Shown: piece after piece, positions 16,654-25,455 of the stretch
Layout: every line of letters starts with the position of its first letter
Numbering within the stretch: position 1 is the stretch's first letter
Source of the DNA: CBDUXT01 sp965371245
Lineage (GTDB): Bacteria > Planctomycetota > Phycisphaerae > UBA1845
Assembly: GCA_965371245.1 (NCBI GenBank)
Contig: CBDUXT010000054.1
Location: forward strand, 1 to 40,632
Length of the DNA stretch: 40,632 bases
Direction: 5' to 3'
The notes under the pieces: model-generated
Seen by the model: the letters and a program-made list of their open reading frames with translations, nothing else
The model's database searches: none
Told to the model about the DNA's origin: nothing
Made by a program: the position numbers and the translations under genes

Positions 16654-17838
16654 ATGGTCATGCAGTCGCCGCCGCGGGGTGGTCCACTGGTTGTCTTTGC
16701 GGGCGGCGGGACAGGGGGGCATCTCTACCCGGCCTTGTCCATTGTGGATGCGATACGGCGGCTCGATCCGCAGGCGAGATTCCTCTTCGTCGGTACGGAT
16801 CGACCGATCGATCGCCGCATCCTCGGTCCCGCCGGATGCGACCTGATTGAGCAGTCCCTCAAGCCGATCCACCCGGCTCCGTGGCGCTGGCCTGGGATCT
16901 ACCGGGGGTTGCGTCGGTCTCGTCTTCACGTTCGCGAGCGCTTCAGAGCCGATCGGCCCGCTGTGGTCGTCGGGACGGGCGGCTTGAGTTCCATCCCGGC
17001 CGTCCGCGAGGCTGCCCGAACGGACATTCCCGTGGCCTTGCTGAATCCGGATGCCCTTCCAGGGCGAGCCAACCGTTACTTGTCCGGTCTTGCCGACGTC
17101 GCCTTCGTGCAGTGGTCTCCCACGAAAGAGCACCTGCCGAAGTGCCCTCTCGTGTTGGTCAGCGGATGCGCCGTTCGCCCCGCGTTCAACGTGGCCGACC
17201 GGGCGAGCGGCGTCGCACGCTTCGGGCTGGATCCTTCACGAAGGACGCTCCTGGTCACTGGTGCGTCGCAGGGGGCCCGTACGATCAATCAGGCGGTCAT
17301 CGCCAACGCGGCGCTGCTGGGATCCAAGCCGGACTGGCAGGTTCTGCACATCACCGGTGAGCCGGACCATGACTCGGTCCGCGCCGCCTATGCCGAACAG
17401 TCGATCGACGCGATCGTGATGTCGTTCACGGAGCACATGGCCGATGCGCTGGCGGCGTGTGATCTGGTGGTTGCGCGGTCCGGTGCATCGACGCTCGCGG
17501 AGATTACAGCCGTCGGCCGCGCCTCTGTTCTTATGCCCTATCCGTTCCACAGAGACCGCCATCAGCTTGCCAATGCTCGTTGCCTTGTGCGCGCGTCGGC
17601 GGCGCGTATCGTTCACGATCGCGTTGACGTGGAACGGAACGCTCCGGCACTGCGAGCCGTGCTCGACCCACTGATGGACGATGATGCGGCTCGGACCGCG
17701 ATGGCAGGCGCCGCCCGTCGGCTGGGGAACGGTCAGGCGGCCGCGGAAATTGCGCATCGCATCCTGAAGCTCGCCAGCGGCGAAGTCTACGCGGGGGTGT
17801 GTGAATCGGTGGAGGCTTTTGGTTCGGGTTCCCGATAG
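16654..17838 (+). CDS. murG: UDP-GlcNAc:lipid I GlcNAc-transferase MurG
   Basis: MurG converts lipid I to lipid II at the cytoplasmic face of the membrane. The 394-residue GT-B protein shows GGGTGGHLYP (17-26), VVGTGGLSS, GASQGARTINQAV and the donor-binding ARSGASTLAEI with PYPFHRDRHQLANA. Where most MurG have EQNAVPG.AN, this one has NPDALPGRANR. GAGGGG five bases before ATG 16654 supports this start. GTG 16633, which overlaps the ftsW stop (GTGA), is the alternative and would favour translational coupling. Confidence 0.93.
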   Translation: MVMQSPPRGGPLVVFAGGGTGGHLYPALSIVDAIRRLDPQARFLFVGTDRPIDRRILGPAGCDLIEQSLKPIHPAPWRWPGIYRGLRRSRLHVRERFRADRPAVVVGTGGLSSIPAVREAARTDIPVALLNPDALPGRANRYLSGLADVAFVQWSPTKEHLPKCPLVLVSGCAVRPAFNVADRASGVARFGLDPSRRTLLVTGASQGARTINQAVIANAALLGSKPDWQVLHITGEPDHDSVRAAYAEQSIDAIVMSFTEHMADALAACDLVVARSGASTLAEITAVGRASVLMPYPFHRDRHQLANARCLVRASAARIVHDRVDVERNAPALRAVLDPLMDDDAARTAMAGAARRLGNGQAAAEIAHRILKLASGEVYAGVCESVEAFGSGSR

Positions 17839-17922
17839 TTCGGGATGACGCGCCGCTGTTCGGGGAGACTCGAGAATCAGCGGCCCCCACGCCCCAAGAG
17901 CCAGACGAGCCAAGGAAGGGTC

Positions 17923-19356
17923 ATGCTGAAACTCATGGATGGAGCCGCCGTGGACCGCGCTTCTGCCGCCCTCGATGTGCCGGACACGTCGGTCCACCTG
18001 ATCGGCATCGGCGGCGCCGGGATGAGCGGGGCCGCGGATCTCCTGCTGGAGGGTGGCGCCCAGGTGGCCGGGTCCGACCTGTCGGGTTTTACCGGCATGG
18101 GGGCTCTGGTCAGCCGCGGCGCGCGGGTTTCGGTCGGCCATCGCGCCGAGCAACTCGACGCCCGCGCCCAACTTGTTGTCATCAGCGCAGCCATTCCCGA
18201 GTCGAACCCGGAGTTGGCCGCCGCCCGGGCTCGTGGTCTTCCCGTCATCAAGTATGCCGAACTACTCGGACTGCTCATGCAGCGCCGCGAGAAGGGCGTC
18301 GCGATTGCGGGCACTCACGGAAAGAGCACGACGACCGCCCTTTGCGCGCATGTGTTCCGCCATGCCGGGCTCGCCCCGTCCTTCTTGATGGGTGCCTGGT
18401 CCGACCAACTCGGTGGCAGCAGCGGTGCCGGCGACGGTCCGCACTTCATCGCGGAAGCGTGTGAGTATGACCGGTCGTTTCTCCACCTGGCGCCGGAGTC
18501 GGCCGTCATCCTCAACATCGAACCCGACCACCTCGATTGCTACCGCGACCTCAACGAGATTGTCGATGCCTTCGCCGGGTTTACGGCCGGCGTTGATCCG
18601 GACGGCTTGATCGTCTGCAACATGGACGACGAGTGGGCGATGAAGGTGGCGGCCGCGTCTCGCGCCCCGGTGGTGACGTTCGGCTTTGCCCCGACTGCGG
18701 ACTTTCGCGCCGTGGGGCTCCGTGCCGACCGGGGTTGCTTCGCCTTCGACGTCTACCTGCAAGGACAGGCGCTTCTCTCCACGAAGCTTCCGTGGCCCGG
18801 GCAGTATAGCGTCACCAATGCCCTGGCCGTGGTCGCCTTGGCCCACCATGCCGGTGCCGCCGCCGGCGACATCGCCGAGGCCCTATCGACGTTTGCCGGC
18901 ATCCATCGTCGTCTGACATGGCGAGGCGAGGGGCAGGGCGTTACGATCGTCGATGATTACGCGCATCACCCGACGGAGTTGCGCCTGACGATCGAGGCGG
19001 CTCGGTCGCACTATGCCCCCAAGCGCACCGTGGTGGTCTTTCAGCCGCATCAACACGAACGGACCCGCCGGTTCATGCGTGAATTCGCCGAGTCGTTCCA
19101 GGACGTGGACGAGGTGATCGTCCCCGACATTTTCGGCGCCCGCGAGGCGACCGGCACGACCGGGGCGCAGGAGCTGGCGCAGCGCATCTGCGACGGCGGC
19201 GGCAGCGCGAGGTACCTCCCGGGTTTTCAGGAAGTGGCCGACCATGTGGTCAGCCGCGCCCGCGCCGGTGACCTCGTCTTGACCATGGGGGCGGGCGACG
19301 TTTGGAAGGTGGCCGATGAACTGGTGGCACGACTTTGCCGATCAGATCGAACCTGA
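17923..19356 (+). CDS. murC: UDP-N-acetylmuramate--L-alanine ligase MurC
   Basis: MurC adds L-Ala to UDP-MurNAc. From ATG 17923 it has 477 residues: the N-terminal Rossmann domain VHLIGIGGAGMSGAA, the ATP loop GTHGKSTTT, LNIEPDHLDCY in the central domain and DYAHHPTEL in the C-terminal domain. GGAAGGG (17914-17920) just upstream decides this start over ATG 17845. The 3' end overlaps murB by 41 bases. Confidence 0.94.
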   Translation: MLKLMDGAAVDRASAALDVPDTSVHLIGIGGAGMSGAADLLLEGGAQVAGSDLSGFTGMGALVSRGARVSVGHRAEQLDARAQLVVISAAIPESNPELAAARARGLPVIKYAELLGLLMQRREKGVAIAGTHGKSTTTALCAHVFRHAGLAPSFLMGAWSDQLGGSSGAGDGPHFIAEACEYDRSFLHLAPESAVILNIEPDHLDCYRDLNEIVDAFAGFTAGVDPDGLIVCNMDDEWAMKVAAASRAPVVTFGFAPTADFRAVGLRADRGCFAFDVYLQGQALLSTKLPWPGQYSVTNALAVVALAHHAGAAAGDIAEALSTFAGIHRRLTWRGEGQGVTIVDDYAHHPTELRLTIEAARSHYAPKRTVVVFQPHQHERTRRFMREFAESFQDVDEVIVPDIFGAREATGTTGAQELAQRICDGGGSARYLPGFQEVADHVVSRARAGDLVLTMGAGDVWKVADELVARLCRSDRT

Positions 19357-20194
19357 CGCGCCCCTCGGCTCGCTAACCTGGTTCAAGCTGGGCGGACGGG
19401 CGCGTTGGCTGTTTCGTCCCGCGGACGCCGATGCGCTCGCTACGTTGTTCGTGCGTGCCCGCGATCACGGTGTTCCAGTGAAGGTTCTCGGGGGTGGCGC
19501 GAACGTGTTGGTTCGTGACGGCGGCTTCGATGGCTTGGTCGTGCGTCTCGATGGCGAAGCCTTCCGAACCATCGATGGGCCGTGCGGCGCGCTGCGCGTC
19601 GGGGCCGGTGTGGATCTCATGCCCCTGTCCCGTCAGTGCAGCGACAAGGGATTCACCGGCTTGGAGTGCATGGCCGGCATTCCCGGTAGCGTCGGGGGGG
19701 CTGTCAAGATGAACGCCGGCGGTCGCTTCGGAGACTTCGGCTCCAGCGTCTGCGAGGTAGAGGTGCTCGACGAGCACGGCCGGCTATCCACATGGTCGCG
19801 CGACCGCGTCGGCTTCGGATACCGGCGAAGCGAGCTGGGAGAACGGATCATCGTCTCGGCTGTCATCGAGCTGCGTGAAGACGACCCGGCTCGGACGAAA
19901 GAGCGCTACGACGAATACTTTGAGTACAAGCGGCGATCGCAGCCGATGGCGGACAACAGTGCGGGCTGCATCTTCAAGAACCCGCCCGGAGCGTCCGCCG
20001 GGGCGTTGATCGACCGGGCGGGGCTTAAAGGGACGCGGTGCGGAGGGGCGACCGTGTCCACGCGGCACGCCAACTTCATCATCGCCGACCGCGGGGCCGT
20101 CGCGTCCGATGTACTTCGGGTCGTCGATATGGTTCGCGACGGCGTGCGGCGGGCCTTCAACACGGAGTTGGAAATGGAGATCGACGTCTGGTGA
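19316..20194 (+). CDS. murB: UDP-N-acetylenolpyruvoylglucosamine reductase MurB
   Basis: MurB is the FAD-dependent reductase that makes UDP-MurNAc. The 292-residue protein has the FAD-binding GGGANVLVRDGGFDGLV, ECMAGIPGSVGGAVKMNAGG, YRRSEL, and NSAGCIFKNPPGASAGALID containing the proton-donor serine in SAGCIFKNP. The size fits the shorter type of MurB without the extra loop of the E. coli enzyme. The ATG lies inside the end of murC (41-base overlap), followed shortly by the conserved TWFKLGG. Confidence 0.93.
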   Translation: MNWWHDFADQIEPDAPLGSLTWFKLGGRARWLFRPADADALATLFVRARDHGVPVKVLGGGANVLVRDGGFDGLVVRLDGEAFRTIDGPCGALRVGAGVDLMPLSRQCSDKGFTGLECMAGIPGSVGGAVKMNAGGRFGDFGSSVCEVEVLDEHGRLSTWSRDRVGFGYRRSELGERIIVSAVIELREDDPARTKERYDEYFEYKRRSQPMADNSAGCIFKNPPGASAGALIDRAGLKGTRCGGATVSTRHANFIIADRGAVASDVLRVVDMVRDGVRRAFNTELEMEIDVW

Positions 20195-20198
20195 CGCC

Positions 20199-21164
20199 AT
20201 GCCCATAAGTGAACAAGCCACAATCGGTTCCCCGCCCGGTACGATCGCCACGGGCGTGTTGGACATCACGGTGCTCGCGGGTGGGCCCGGTGTGGAGCGC
20301 GAGGTCAGTTTGCAAAGCGGTCAGGCCGTCTGTGATGCACTGCGCCGGGTGGGTCATCGCGTCTCTTTGTGCGACATCGGACCCCGTGATTTGTCCGCCC
20401 TTGATCGAGCGGCCGACATCGTCTTCATTGCCCTTCACGGAGAGTTCGGCGAGGACGGTGTACTTCAGGCGAAGCTCGCGGCTCGCGGCATTGCCTTCAC
20501 CGGCTGTGACGCGGCCTCATCGAGGTTGGCGATCGACAAGGTAGCGGCCAAGCAGCGTTTCGAGCGTGAAGGAATTCCCACCCCCCCGTATGAGGTCGTC
20601 GATGCACAGAGCCTGGCGGGCCTGGCGTCGCGCTTTGCGGCGCCGGCGTTCGTGAAGCCGGTCTCCTCGGGCAGCAGTGTCGATACGACGCTGGCATCGA
20701 CCGCTCAGGAGCTGACCGACGCGGCCGCGCATCTGGTCAGCCAATACGGCGCGGCGCTGGTCGAGCAGCGGATCGAAGGTCCGGAGCTTACGGTCGGTGT
20801 TCTGGGCGAGGAAGCGCTGCCCGTCTGTGAGATTCGTACCGCGCGACCGTTCTACGACTACCAGGCCAAGTATGTGGATGAGACCACCCAATACCTGTTC
20901 GACCTGGATCTTCCCGCCGAGTTTCTTTCGCGTGTTGAGTCGCTCAGCGTGGCCGCCCACAAGGCGCTGGGGTGCGGCGTGCTTTCTCGTGTCGATTGGA
21001 TGGTCGATGCCGCGACAATGACACCCCACATCTTGGAGATCAACACGATTCCCGGGTTCACAGGTCATTCGCTGGTTCCGAAGGCGGCCGCCCGCGTGGG
21101 GCTCACGTTCGAGCAGCTCTGCCAACGCGTGGTGGAACTCTCCTTGGGCAAGGGGGCGAAATAA
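20199..21164 (+). CDS. ddl: D-alanine--D-alanine ligase
   Basis: Ddl joins two D-alanines for the end of the stem peptide. The 321-residue ATP-grasp protein shows GGPGVEREVSLQSG, HGEFGEDGVLQAKL, VKPVSSGSSVDTT, EQRIEGPELTVGVL and the metal-binding ILEINTIPGFTGHSL. ATG 20199, 4 bp after murB, is preferred to an upstream ATG that would extend into murB. Confidence 0.94.
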   Translation: MPISEQATIGSPPGTIATGVLDITVLAGGPGVEREVSLQSGQAVCDALRRVGHRVSLCDIGPRDLSALDRAADIVFIALHGEFGEDGVLQAKLAARGIAFTGCDAASSRLAIDKVAAKQRFEREGIPTPPYEVVDAQSLAGLASRFAAPAFVKPVSSGSSVDTTLASTAQELTDAAAHLVSQYGAALVEQRIEGPELTVGVLGEEALPVCEIRTARPFYDYQAKYVDETTQYLFDLDLPAEFLSRVESLSVAAHKALGCGVLSRVDWMVDAATMTPHILEINTIPGFTGHSLVPKAAARVGLTFEQLCQRVVELSLGKGAK

Positions 21165-21165
21165 C

Positions 21166-22056
21166 ATGTTTGGTTTGTTCAAACCGAAAAAGCGAAGACG
21201 CCGGTCTACCGACACGAGTTGGTGGGCGTCGCTTGCGGCGGAAACTCAGAGGCTTGTCCTTCGGCAATGTGCGCTGTGGGTTGCTCTGTTGGTGTTCGCC
21301 GTCGGCGGCACCCTGGCCGCCTCGCGGCTGGAGGGGCATGTTCAGCGGCAGCTTGCCCAGCGATCCGATCGGCCGATCCTCGCCTTCATCGATCTGCCCA
21401 CCTCACTGGCGACACTTGCTCAGGCCGAGCTGCGCGCGGGTCTTGACGACCTCATCGACGGGCGGTGGACCGATCCCGTTCTGTGCCGAGACATGACCGC
21501 GCATCTTGCGTCCGTCGGATGGATTGAACAGATTCGCTTCGTCCGCCGGACCGCCGATGGGCGGCTGGAAGTGTCCGCGCGGTACCGCCAACCGGTGGCC
21601 ATGGTTCAGCAAGATGACGAATTCCTTCTGGTGGATCATCAGGGTATTCGGCTACCGGGTTTCTACTTGTACGACCCAAGCTGGAAGCTGATTCAGGGGG
21701 TTGGGCTGCCGGCGCCGCCGGCTGGTGTTCGCTGGGCGGGCGACGACATCGTTGCGGCCCTCGCGCTGATCGCTCGGATCGAAGAGGAGCCCTTTCATGG
21801 GCAGATCACCGGCGTGATGGTGGACAACTTTAACGGTCGACGCAATAGCCGCAGAAGCCACGTTGAGCTTGCTACGGACAGCGCGGGCGGCCGGATTCGA
21901 TGGGGATCAGCCCCAGGCTATGAGCTCGAGGAGAACACGGTGGAGCAGAAGCTCGCGATCTTGCGGGCCAACTTCCAGGAGACCGGTCGGGCGGACGCCC
22001 GCCATCCGGTGATCGACGTTTCCACCTTTCCCGACCGGTTCACCATCCCAGGCTAG
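21166..22056 (+). CDS. ftsQ: FtsQ-like cell division protein
   Basis: A 296-residue bitopic protein with a basic N-terminal tail (KPKKRRRRS), one membrane helix at about 37-53 and an extracytoplasmic domain in which WIEQIRFVRRTADGRLEVSARYRQPVA resembles the end of a POTRA/FtsQ unit. Overall similarity is weak; the call depends on its position directly after ddl (1-bp gap) and on topology. FtsQ normally bridges FtsL/B to the rest of the divisome. It is the last recognisable dcw gene here. Confidence 0.7.
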   Translation: MFGLFKPKKRRRRSTDTSWWASLAAETQRLVLRQCALWVALLVFAVGGTLAASRLEGHVQRQLAQRSDRPILAFIDLPTSLATLAQAELRAGLDDLIDGRWTDPVLCRDMTAHLASVGWIEQIRFVRRTADGRLEVSARYRQPVAMVQQDDEFLLVDHQGIRLPGFYLYDPSWKLIQGVGLPAPPAGVRWAGDDIVAALALIARIEEEPFHGQITGVMVDNFNGRRNSRRSHVELATDSAGGRIRWGSAPGYELEENTVEQKLAILRANFQETGRADARHPVIDVSTFPDRFTIPG

Positions 22057-22247
22057 GGCAGGCTCTGCTTTTCCAACTCGGTCGAAGGTCGGTCTGTTCC
22101 AAGGAATGGTCTCGAATCGACGATACACGATAGACGCGTACGCTTTGGGGGGTTGGATGCCGACCTGGCGGTTGAGCCGACCCTGTCACCACGCTCCAGA
22201 TGGCGCTGGGGCGACAGAATAATACAGCCCGGCGTCCGAATAGGTGG

Positions 22248-22253
22248 TAGAAT
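22248..22253 (+). promoter_or_regulatory. Putative -10 element before the membrane-protein pair
   Basis: TAGAAT begins 19 bases before ATG 22267, the same hexamer and spacing as before murE. No good -35 is seen. The remainder of 22057-22266 contains only a weak GCAG/CTGC hairpin followed by TTTT right after ftsQ (about 22061-22076), a possible weak terminator. Confidence 0.35.
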
Positions 22254-22266
22254 CACGCAGACACCA

Positions 22267-23100
22267 ATGGATGCGACCATGACCGAAGTCGAATCAGTCC
22301 TCGAAAACATTCGCCAGCTTGTCGTGCAGCATGCGCCGGCCGAGATACTCAAAGACGCTATGCCCTTCGCGATCCTGTGTTTGATCGCCGGCGTCGGGCT
22401 GAGCGTATTGGGGGCCAAGACCGCGCGTTTCGCGACCACCTGTGGGTTCGCCGTCGTGGGTGCCGTTGTCGGTGGCTACGTGGCCAAGGATACGGGCTTC
22501 CCCGCGCCGGTTTGCGGGCTGGCCGGTTCATTGATGATCGGGGTGATCGGTTATCAGACCTTCCGCCTGTGGGTCGGTCTGAGTTCGGCGGCGGTTCTCT
22601 CCATCGCGGCCCTGACGGCCTTTGGGTACCAGCACATGCTGCCTCATGTCTCTGAGTTTCAGCAAACGAACGTGTCGATGGTGCGTGCGGCGTCGGGCTC
22701 GTTCGGGGTTCCGTCGGCCGAGCAGCAAGAGGCCTATCGCGACCGTACGACGCGCCAGTGGGCCTCAGAGTTTTGGGCCTATGTCGTCGCCAAGGACGCC
22801 CAGATCGGGCAGAACGGGCGGGCGCTGGCCATCATGGCCCTGGTTACCGGGCTTTGTCTCGGTGTGCTGGCCGTACGTTCCGCGCTCATCCTTTCGACGT
22901 CGTTGGTCGGCACCGCGCTGGTTACGACGGCGGCGGCGTCCGTCCTTGCCGATTCCGTCCCTGATACCACACAAGCCTTTCGCGACCACCCCGGCGTTGT
23001 GGGGGCGGCCATCGGGGGCTTTCTGGTCACGTCGCTGATCGTTCAGACTCTTATCACCCGTGACGCGCCGTCGGGCAGGTCCGGGTCCTCCAAGTCCTGA
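22267..23100 (+). CDS. Multi-pass membrane protein, TM198/DUF4203-like
   Basis: A 277-residue protein with roughly eight hydrophobic segments: four glycine-rich helices at about 34-117, a hydrophilic linker (about 120-180), and more helices at about 180-262. Glycine-rich paired helices followed by a (G)YQTFRLWVGL-type segment resemble DUF4203/TM198-like proteins, but this is by eye. Its function is unknown. It sits where ftsA/ftsZ usually follow ftsQ and is next to a shorter protein of the same style, so the two may work together. ATG 22267 is favoured by the upstream TAGAAT; ATG 22279 is possible. Confidence 0.65.
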   Translation: MDATMTEVESVLENIRQLVVQHAPAEILKDAMPFAILCLIAGVGLSVLGAKTARFATTCGFAVVGAVVGGYVAKDTGFPAPVCGLAGSLMIGVIGYQTFRLWVGLSSAAVLSIAALTAFGYQHMLPHVSEFQQTNVSMVRAASGSFGVPSAEQQEAYRDRTTRQWASEFWAYVVAKDAQIGQNGRALAIMALVTGLCLGVLAVRSALILSTSLVGTALVTTAAASVLADSVPDTTQAFRDHPGVVGAAIGGFLVTSLIVQTLITRDAPSGRSGSSKS

Positions 23101-23214
23101 CGGATATCGTACCTTTTCCCATAACGGCGTGCTGTGTTGCGGCCTTTGCCCTCGACGGGTCATCGGTCCAGGGAAGCCGGTGTGGAGTGTTGCTCCGGGC
23201 TGACCGACCGCGCG

Positions 23215-23862
23215 ATGGGACTTGTGACGGTTGATTCTTGGGGTGATCCGATCGTGATTTCTCTACAAGAGTGGTTGATGCATCTTCGTGATCTGGGAAC
23301 GGCCGCGGGGGTTCCGCTGATGGTTGCGGGACTGGGGCTGATGTTCTTCGGGTGGCGTCTTTGGAAGATCTGCGTGATGCTGTCTTTCGCTGCTCTCGGG
23401 GCGTGGGCCGTCGCAGCAATGGTTGGCCCGTGTGACGAGCAAAGAATCTACGCGCTCGTGGGCGGTGTCGTTCTCGGGGCGATCAGCTATTGGCCGGTCA
23501 ACCAGGCGATTGCGGTACTGGGTGGATTGGTGGGATGCGCGGTCCTTACCTGGTCGCTGTCGCAGCTCGGAATGTCCGGCGGAACGCTGAACGCCTGCTC
23601 CGCGGTGGCGTTCATGGGGGCCACTGCGTACGCCCACATCAACCGCCAGCGCATTGTCGTGCTGATGACGGCCCTGATGGGGTCGGTGCTGGTGTTGTCG
23701 GCCTTGGCCGTCTGGGTGATGGCGATGCCCAGTCTATACGGCTCAATGACTTCGTTGGCGGCGGGAAACGCCATTGTTGTTCCGTTCTTGGTTCTGGTGC
23801 CCGTGGTGATGAGCTGTTTCTATCAAATCGCCGAGGTCCACCGCTTGGGGGCTGAAATCTGA
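23215..23862 (+). CDS. Multi-pass membrane protein, second of a pair
   Basis: A 215-residue protein with about seven hydrophobic segments from residue 25 to the end. The block LGLMFFGWRLWKICVMLSFA followed by a glycine/alanine-rich helix and YALVGGVVLGAISYWPVN parallels the gene before it, suggesting distant paralogy. No catalytic motif is visible. ATG 23215 is used because the upstream extension to 23134 lacks protein-like sequence. It may share a transcript with the preceding gene (114-bp gap). Confidence 0.6.
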   Translation: MGLVTVDSWGDPIVISLQEWLMHLRDLGTAAGVPLMVAGLGLMFFGWRLWKICVMLSFAALGAWAVAAMVGPCDEQRIYALVGGVVLGAISYWPVNQAIAVLGGLVGCAVLTWSLSQLGMSGGTLNACSAVAFMGATAYAHINRQRIVVLMTALMGSVLVLSALAVWVMAMPSLYGSMTSLAAGNAIVVPFLVLVPVVMSCFYQIAEVHRLGAEI

Positions 23863-24118
23863 CGTTCCGCCCAGCGCCCGGCACTGCCAATGGCGGCTAG
23901 CCAGACGCGTCCGCCGTGCTACGATGCGATTCCGACCAACCGGTTCTCGTAGCTTCCGGGTACGGCGAATCAGAGCCGCGGGTGCCGGCCTGCGGACGTC
24001 TGCGTCAGCATGTCAACGGGCTCGTGCACGCCGGCAAGCCGGTTCTCCCAGTGCTCTGAAAACTGCCCAACGCCGATTCCGTCACGCACCCGCCCGGTCA
24101 CCGCGCGTCCTTCGGTGA
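23863..24118. other. Gap without a recognised gene
   Basis: The stretch between the second membrane gene and the isomerase gene (327 bp up to 24189) contains only short shadow ORFs. No RNA gene was recognised. A promoter-like pair at its 3' end is listed separately. Confidence 0.5.
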
Positions 24119-24146
24119 TTGGCAGTCACCGGCGAGTCGCTACAGT
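24119..24146 (+). promoter_or_regulatory. Putative promoter of the isomerase-like gene
   Basis: TTGGCA (24119-24124), 16 bp and TACAGT (24141-24146) precede the start at 24190, giving a leader of about 37 nt that contains GAGG five bases before the ATG. Confidence 0.45.
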
Positions 24147-24189
24147 ACGCCTACCTGTTCGAACCAACACCGTTTTTCTTGAGGATATG

Positions 24190-24996
24190 ATGGGTAGAGT
24201 GGACATCGGCGTTAACGTCGATGACCTACGCTTGGGGACCAAGCGGGGGTTGCAAAAGGCCTCGGACCTCGGGTTTCGTACCGTCGAGTTGGCAACGGTC
24301 CACGGTGACCTGGCGCCCGCGGCGTTGTCCACGAGCGCGCGGCGACACCTCTTGCGTTACGTCGATGGATGCGGTTTGCGATTAGTCGCCCTCGTCGCGG
24401 ACATGCCCGGTCTGCGATTGACCGATCCACAGACTGTCGGGGAGCGGGTTGATTCGACCTGCCGCGTCGTTGAGTTGGCCGCCGACTTGCAGGTGCCCAC
24501 GGTGACGGCTTCGGTCGGGGCGCTAACTCATCCGGAAACCGGCGATCCGTCTCCAACCGCCACGGAGGCGTTGGCGCGCATCGGCGAGTATGCGGACACG
24601 CGGGGTGTCGTTTACGCGATCCGCCCGACCAGCGACACAGGGGATCGGCTCGGTGGCGTGCTCGCGGCGGTCGGGTGCCCGTCGTTGGGTGTCTGCCTCG
24701 ACCCGGCCGCCTTGGTCATGGCTGGTGCCAACCCCATGGCAGAGGTGGAGCGGCTGGTCCGGCAGATCAGGTTTTTTCACGCCAGGGACGCGACGGCGGG
24801 TTACGCGGATCGACCGGGGCGCGAAACCCGTCTCGGCGAAGGCGATGTGGATTTGACGGGTGTCGTGGCGCTGCTGGATGCCATCGACTACCGCGGACCC
24901 TACGTGCTCCGCCGCCATGACGCGGCGGACCTGGCCGCCGACCTTCAGGCCGGACGTGACTACCTTGTGCGGCTGCTGCCACCGTCCTCTTCCTAG
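24190..24996 (+). CDS. Sugar phosphate isomerase/epimerase-like TIM barrel
   Basis: This 268-residue protein belongs to the AP-endonuclease-2-like xylose isomerase TIM-barrel superfamily. The N-terminal strand VDIGVNVDDLRLGTKRGLQK, the internal LGVCLDPAALVMAGANP and especially FFHARDATAGYADRPGRE, followed by TRLGEGDVDL and the final strand YRGPYVLRRHD, match the metal-binding scaffold. The exact substrate is unknown; such genes are abundant in planctomycetes. GAGG (24181-24184) fits ATG 24190; ATG 24187 is the next choice. Confidence 0.75.
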   Translation: MGRVDIGVNVDDLRLGTKRGLQKASDLGFRTVELATVHGDLAPAALSTSARRHLLRYVDGCGLRLVALVADMPGLRLTDPQTVGERVDSTCRVVELAADLQVPTVTASVGALTHPETGDPSPTATEALARIGEYADTRGVVYAIRPTSDTGDRLGGVLAAVGCPSLGVCLDPAALVMAGANPMAEVERLVRQIRFFHARDATAGYADRPGRETRLGEGDVDLTGVVALLDAIDYRGPYVLRRHDAADLAADLQAGRDYLVRLLPPSSS

Positions 24997-25455
24997 AGCG
25001 TGTGGAAGAAGCGTGTTCTACCGTCCCACCCGGTACCGACCGGCTTGTCCCCTGTGCCCGCGCGCTAAATCCGGCGTGTTACAATTCTGTTAACTTGGCA
25101 TCCACACGTCCCGGTCATCCGCGGCCGGTTGCTGCGAGGAGGTCGGCGCACCCCCACCGGCGGCACAAACCGTACCATTCCCGGCTTTTGAGGGTGTCCA
25201 AGGCTGATCCCGGGTGCGGCGCGTCGCCGAGGTGTAGGGCGGTGTCGGCCACGAAGGGGCCCGGACGGGAGCGGCGGTGAGAGCGAGTCCGCCGATTGTT
25301 CAAAAGTGTAAGAACCGAGATCGAAATGGCGGGCGGCTTGGTATACTCGGGCATGAGGTTGTCGGAAACGGTGTCCCCATGTCGCCTTGGGAAGGCGGCC
25401 CACCGTACCGTCATGGTTGTTCCACGCCGACACGGCTTACTAGCGAGGGTAACAC
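24997..25455. other. 459-bp gap: leader region of the propeller gene
   Basis: No gene is seen. The stretch holds a CGGCGG/CCGCCG hairpin (25272-25294), an extended -10 at 25339-25347 and a small GCCTT/AAGGC hairpin near 25386, so the last 100 bases probably form the 5' leader of the large gene that follows. Confidence 0.45.
25339..25347 (+). promoter_or_regulatory. Putative extended -10 promoter of the propeller gene
   Basis: TGGTATACT is an extended -10 (TGn plus TATACT). No -35 is evident, which such promoters tolerate. It would give a leader of about 100 nt. Confidence 0.35.

Noticed and set aside
22153..22266. Upstream extension of the first membrane protein
   Set aside because: Low protein-like content and it would include the TAGAAT element.
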